From the NCBI GenBank assembly GCA_014529385.2, contig CM043964.1, forward strand, positions 4,855,997 to 4,919,996: a DNA stretch of 64,000 nucleotides, given 5' to 3'. This document shows positions 59,525 through 64,000 of the stretch, one piece after another (position 1 is the stretch's first letter; every line of letters begins with the position of its first letter). A program made the translations under genes and the position numbers. The notes below the pieces were generated by a model. The model was given only the letters and a program-made list of their open reading frames with translations. It had not been told where the DNA came from and made no database searches. This DNA comes from Adiantum capillus-veneris. Taxonomy: Eukaryota > Streptophyta > Polypodiopsida > Polypodiales > Pteridaceae.

Positions 59525-61036
59525 TTATAAGCTCTTTACAACACCCAAACATTTTACTTTTTGATGGTTTGCCAATCTGATCCGGAAGCCTGATACCCCA
59601 GTCACTGTAAGACCCATCTTCTCAACGCATGAGTGCGTTATGACACATATCTGGGCTTCGCCATCAACATAATCTTGTCCCAGATTTTTTCTTTTGTGCC
59701 ACACATCTACTATTGGACAAATGTCTGGTAGCTCGTCCATCGCCAACACCTTCACTGAACCTCTCTCTGGCTCTTTCTCCATTGGGTTAACCATCCTCTT
59801 CCATTGTCGCTTTAGCTTAGGCACCATCTTTATGAGCTGCCCAAAAGTAACATCGGCTTTCCTGCTCGTCATATCCTCCTTCAAGTCATAGCTTGATTGC
59901 CCATCCCCTAGTGGAAAATCTGAAACATGAAATTTGCGACGAACCCTCCTTTTCCTCTTGGCCTTGACATCCTCGCCTTCATGGCTCTTTCCCTTCTTCT
60001 TAGTAGGACTTGGGGCACTTCTTCCATCCTTGTCCTCTGTGGTCCTCTTCCCAATAGGCATCACTAATGTATCCTCTAGCTTTGATGCCTTTTCCAAGGT
60101 AACCACACTTATCACTTTTGTCTTTCCCTTTTCCTCCTGGGTTAATCCACTGGTTCCTTCTTCTCCCTTAATTTCAATGCCATAATCATTTGATCTAGTT
60201 AGCACCTGTCTTGGAAATGGATATATGTCTCTCCCCATCCTTGGTGGCTTGTCACATTGCGGGCTGATGTGTCCCAACTCTCCACAATTATAACATGTGG
60301 GCGTCTGCCTCCAGAACCTACCATTGCTTTGTCCAACACCATTCTTGGGTTTTTCTTCACCTCCTGGATGATTTGCAAATCTCCCTTGAACTTGATTATT
60401 TCCCACTTGACCTAGCATGTTTAGGCTGAGATTCTTCATTAAATCTACCACTTGTCTCATGTCTTGCCTTAGCCCATCATCTTGCACTACTGTAGTGACC
60501 ACTGCTGGCATAACCTGAGGAGTAACAGAAACCACTAGTTCATGATGAACCCCTGGTATGCGACCTTGTAAAGAGTCCATAGGCTGAAATTTAGACCTCA
60601 TGGGCAAAGACTCCATCCCTAACTGGCTTATTTTCCTCAGCTTCCACTCTTTGTTTCTCGCTACCTCGAATGCATCTTCATATGTTCTAGGCTTCTTTAG
60701 CTCCACTCTCCATCATATATTCTCCCAAAGACCAGACAAGAACCTGTCCTTCTTCATCATGTCAGGTGGTGCTAAGGCCTTGCACATCCGCTCCCATGCC
60801 AATGAAAACTTGCGTATGTACGCATCTACTAGCTCACCTTCCCTTTGCACCAAACCTTGTACTTCTTTCCACACTTTGTCAGGATCTTCTGTCTTCACAA
60901 ACTCCACTTCCAATCCATGCCTTAGATTGTCCCAACTCAATGTTACAGGTGGATCAACCACACGCAACTCCTCTTCAAATGCTTTGGACCAAACTCTTGC
61001 ATCACTCTTCAAAAAATTTTGGAGAAGACGTAACAT
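59525..61036 (-). pseudogene. Gypsy element B gag and protease
   Basis: A single frame has one TGA near 60710. Gag has WSKAFEEELRVVDPPVTLSW, VWKEVQGLVQREGELVDAYI and RKFSLAWERMCKAL. It continues with a linker and the CCHC knuckle CYNCGELGHISPQC. Near the end YVDGEAQICVITHSCVEKMG stands where the protease D(S/T)GA site belongs, so the protease site is altered (DGEA). The frame stops at 59525 while protease-like sequence (VVDFHVMLAG) goes on after it. Confidence 0.7.
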
Positions 61037-61396
61037 CTGTGTCGGGTCATGAATCTGGTTGCTAATACAGGCAACGTCTCAGTAATGGTTGGGACTGCCA
61101 AATAAAACCAAGTATGGCTCCACAAAGGCGTACAATGGCAGTTTCCACAAGTAGCGTACAAGACCAGTAGACAATGTGCTCAAACAGGCGCGAAATGATG
61201 CATACCCACGGCAACTGTAAGTGACTTCCACTGTCAGTGTATCACTCTACTCCAATGACCGGTACCTCTGTGGATCACCTGTACCTGTACCTGTCCCTAT
61301 AACCTGTTACGTGCAACCTGTAATCCCGGATCTCGAAGCTCGAAGCTCGAAGCAGAAGGTACTCGAAGAAGATCCTCCGTGGGGGTGCCAAAAGAA

Positions 61397-62558
61397 TGCG
61401 AATGAGATGGAAACACACACAATGCCTCTATAATGACTGGACACACACTCTTGGGATGATACACACACAAACACTATGGAGCACCACTAGGCTTACAAAA
61501 CCCACCTGGCCGAGACAGGGAACACACCGATGGAGTGAGAGGAGAGAGACTAACGATTTACCCACTCCACATAGAGAGACACACACATACACCTAAAAAA
61601 CTCAGCTCAAAAGAGGAGAATTTCTGATGTTTAGATACAATTAATCTTGGGCCAACACCAATGGGGAAAATAGCTCACACAATATGGGGAAAATAGCTCA
61701 CAAAATATGGGTAAAATATGCCAAATACAATCACAACATGGAGCAGAAGCTTCGCTAATAGGAGAAACTTACACAGCCAAAACAGTAGAAAAATAATGAG
61801 AAATTTGGCAAAATGGACAGCGCCATCACATCCGGAATAGCCCAAAACCCTAGTCTACAATGTCAAAGTGCTCAAATCCGACATCGGATGAGCAGTTTAG
61901 GCCAAAACAAGCTCCAAAAATATCAAAAACACAGTTGCGGTTGTTCCTCCTCTTCTCTCCACGTTTTTTCTGGTCTTCTCTCAATTTTTTCAGTTCCCAC
62001 ACTTATATTTATTAGTTGGGCACCCTTGGCCTTTTAGTTGACCTCAAACGGACCCCGAACAGGCCAAAAAGTGGCCTCGTAGTGTATAGTTGTCACCCTG
62101 CTGCATCCATCCACACACCTGGCACTCAAATTTTTTCCATAATGCATCCCGCCACCACATGAAGTGGCCCCAAAATATGGTCCTCATGATGACCTTTTGG
62201 CATAATTATCACAAAGAAACCTCCACGTTGTATCCATACTCATCCACGTGCAAGTATTGACCATATTGACCTCCTGACGCCACTAGATGCCATCTGACTC
62301 ACCTACTTACCTTATGTCGTCGGCCTGTAGACACCTTTCTCGAGAAGTGTTACGAGCTATCAAGTCCTCATTATTATAGAAAAAACACACTGGTACTGGT
62401 GATAGTGAAAATCGATGCACTATGTACATGCTATCCTACCTGTAAACATGTGGGCCCCACGTAACCACCTGGCTATGGAAAATGGGCAATCCTTTATTCG
62501 ATGCACATGCATGTGTATGTACATATGCGCAATCCCTTGCTCCAAAAAACTCCTGACA
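61397..62558 (-). repeat. Gypsy element B 5' LTR
   Basis: Read on the minus strand it starts TGTCAGGAG. It pairs with 54718-55830; a short local duplication (AATAGCTCACA(C/A)AATATGGG) at about 61668-61710 and other indels make it slightly longer. Confidence 0.88.
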
Positions 62559-63326
62559 ACACATTCATGACACATTAGATGTTGTGAAACTTCATGTCGA
62601 ATCAAACTTTGTTGAATTGAATCAAGTACATATTTACTGATTGATAGGCTCCTTCTTGCATCAAATTTATAGGCATTACAATTAATCTTGAACATAATGA
62701 TATTCAACCCCCTGAATTTTCAATTATTTATGGCTTAAATATACTTAGCTAAGTTAGATTGAGCACTCATGAATTACAGGCATTACAATTAATCTTGAAC
62801 ATAATGATATTCAATCCACTGAATTTTCAATTATTTCTGGCTTGAATATACTTAGCTAAGTTAGATTGAGCACTCATGAATTGTACATTGTATGAGTACA
62901 CACATGAATTGTACTCCAAGTTTGGGAGGTGAAAGAGAGCCATGGCTCGTCATAGGAGGAGTATGTAATTGTTTGAATATATCAATCTCCATTTCCATTT
63001 AAGTACTCTTTAATGTCAATTACTATCATAAAGCAAAGAGACAACTCTTTGCTTTATGTAATTGTTTGAATATATCAATCTCCATTTCCATTTAAGTACT
63101 CTTTAATGTCAATTACTATCATAAAGCAAAGAGACAACTCTTTGCTTTATGATAGCAATCATTCCAAGCTACGAGGGCCAAAAATCTACCTTGAGAGTAA
63201 AAACATATATAAGTGCATTCCACAAAAACAAGAGACTAGAAGAAAGCCACTGTGTGGTCTCCTTGCGCTTAATAAAAACACCAAAGGTTTGGCTTGATGG
63301 AATCGTGGCCTCGGTACACACCACAC
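62559..63326 (+). repeat. Dispersed repeat, right part, with duplicated hairpins
   Basis: It resumes the repeat from 54717. A unit of about 115 bp (GGCATTACAATTAATCTTGA ...) is duplicated at 62672 and 62778. A 93-bp unit (GTAATTGTTTGAATATATCA ...) is duplicated at 62965 and 63058, and each copy ends in the hairpin CTATCATAAAGCAAAGAG/ACAA/CTCTTTGCTTTATG. Confidence 0.8.
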
Positions 63327-64000
63327 TACTACAAGAGGTTCTTCATATTAGCAACGCTAGCAGTGGGATGCTCAAAAGTTAAAATCCATGACGTCGCTAT
63401 GAGCGTCACTATTTTCTTTGTTGCATAGCGACGCTCATAGTGACATCGAGAGGGGTAAAAGATAAACCGAGAGCGCCAAAAACTCAGATCTCAGATCTAA
63501 GTTTCAGTGCTGTTGTGAAAGAGGTAAACCCGCACCTCTCCCTCTCTCTCTCTCCCCCCCCCCCCCCCCCTCCTCCCCACACACACATACACGAGGAGAA
63601 GAAGGAGAGCCAGGTATGCTCCTTCCTTCTCCTCCCTCTTATGTTCCCTTCCCCTCTTTCTCTCTCTACCTCTCAATCTCACACACACACACACTCACAC
63701 ACATTGCGTCTTTGAGAGAGAGAGAGAGAGAGAGAAAACAAAGAGAGAGAGGGGGGGAGAAGGCGAAAAGAGAGAGGTAAGGGGAGAAAACAAAGAGAGA
63801 GAGATAGATAAAAAAAGTAGAGAAAATATGAATTAATGAAATGTTATATTAAAATTTAGGATTAGGTTAGATTGAAAATTACATCTAAGATTAGGTTAGA
63901 TTAAGATCTAAGATTAGATTAGATTACATAAAAATAGGTTAGACTTAATATTAGGTGAAGATTTAAATTAGGTTGGACTTAAGATTAGGTTAGATTATAT
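63327..64000 (+). mobile_element. Second CACTA element, left end only, inverse orientation
   Basis: TACTACAAGAGGTTC at 63327 differs from the first element's terminal CACTACAAGAGG by one base. TTAGCAACGCTAGCAG, then an inverted GTCGCTATGAGCGTCAC repeat (63392-63455), then AAAACTCAGATCT, then the CT/C-tract and AGGTATGCTCC, then GATTAGGTTAGATT follow in the same order as the reverse complement of the first element's right end. It continues past the window. Confidence 0.75.
63540..63780. repeat. Compound microsatellites in the second CACTA copy
   Basis: (CT)n, a run of 18 C, (CA)n and (GA)n tracts occur. The same set is present at 53.8-54.1 kb in reverse complement. Confidence 0.9.

Larger units (their letters stand above)
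54718..62558 (-). mobile_element. Tat-type Ty3/gypsy retrotransposon with two RNase H domains
   Basis: The LTRs are 54718-55830 and 61397-62558 (about 1.1 kb; TGTGAGCGGG or TGCGAATGAG to CTCCTGACA on the plus strand). The proteins are all on the minus strand in the order gag, protease, RT, RNase H, second RNase H, integrase. The target duplication is unclear (ACACG against ACACA); comparison with the uninterrupted repeat at 38.64 kb shows where it entered. Reverse of 61396 onwards gives TTGGCACCCCCACGG, a TGG-initial primer site whose tRNA I do not identify. Frameshifts and stops make it non-functional. Confidence 0.85.

Overview
This 64 kb window looks like a transposon-dense piece of a large land-plant nuclear genome. 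Spliced exons, plant CACTA (TNP2) and Tat-type Ty3/gypsy elements, a tRNA-Asp-type primer site, long (GA)n/(CT)n tracts and very few intact host genes all point that way. The species cannot be fixed from sequence alone. A fern or other seed-free plant is plausible, partly because of an unusual LINE ORF1, but this is inference.

Region 1 (1-13.8 kb) is the least explained part. It carries a plus-strand ORF resembling the ParB/sulfiredoxin-like fold, then an ORF resembling a beta-class N4/N6 DNA methyltransferase with its catalytic motifs lost. Further on lies a decayed FCP1/SCP-type (HAD) phosphatase-like gene plus a truncated copy of its first exon. All of these sit in a field of degenerate palindromes built on CACCCTATGGCCCT|AGGGCCATAGGGTG and in several generations of tandem duplication.

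Region 2 (13.8-20.9 kb) holds an old pseudogene kept in one frame between scattered stops, a 350-bp tandem duplication, a 23-base G run, and a frameshifted F-box/LRR-type pseudogene.

Region 3 (20,956-38,134) is a three-level nest of LTR elements, each with a perfect 5-bp target-site duplication. The outermost is a short copia-like element without recognisable pol (TSD CTCTG). Its 5' LTR is split by a 14.6-kb Ty3/gypsy gag-protease element lacking RT, RNase H and integrase (TSD CTAAT). The gag of that element is in turn split by a 5.6-kb minus-strand element with only 130-bp LTRs (TSD CCACA).

Region 4 (38.1-54.5 kb) has the 3' exons of an unidentified minus-strand host gene. One coding exon is split by a 13-kb CACTA element (41,345-54,312, TSD AAT). 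The CACTA carries minus-strand TnpA-like and TNP2-like genes, a 242-bp near-perfect hairpin, and a nested LINE whose ORF1 is coiled coil plus RRM-like and whose ORF2 is endonuclease plus RT.

Region 5 (54.5-64 kb) has a minus-strand Tat-type gypsy element with two RNase H domains (54,718-62,558). It is inserted in a dispersed repeat that also occurs at 38.4 kb. After it come duplicated small hairpins and the start of a second CACTA copy, in inverse orientation, which leaves the window. Almost every transposon protein is broken by at least one frameshift or stop, so only the ParB-like/methyltransferase-like pair and the minus-strand exons at 40.5-41.3 kb look like candidate host (or formerly host) functions.
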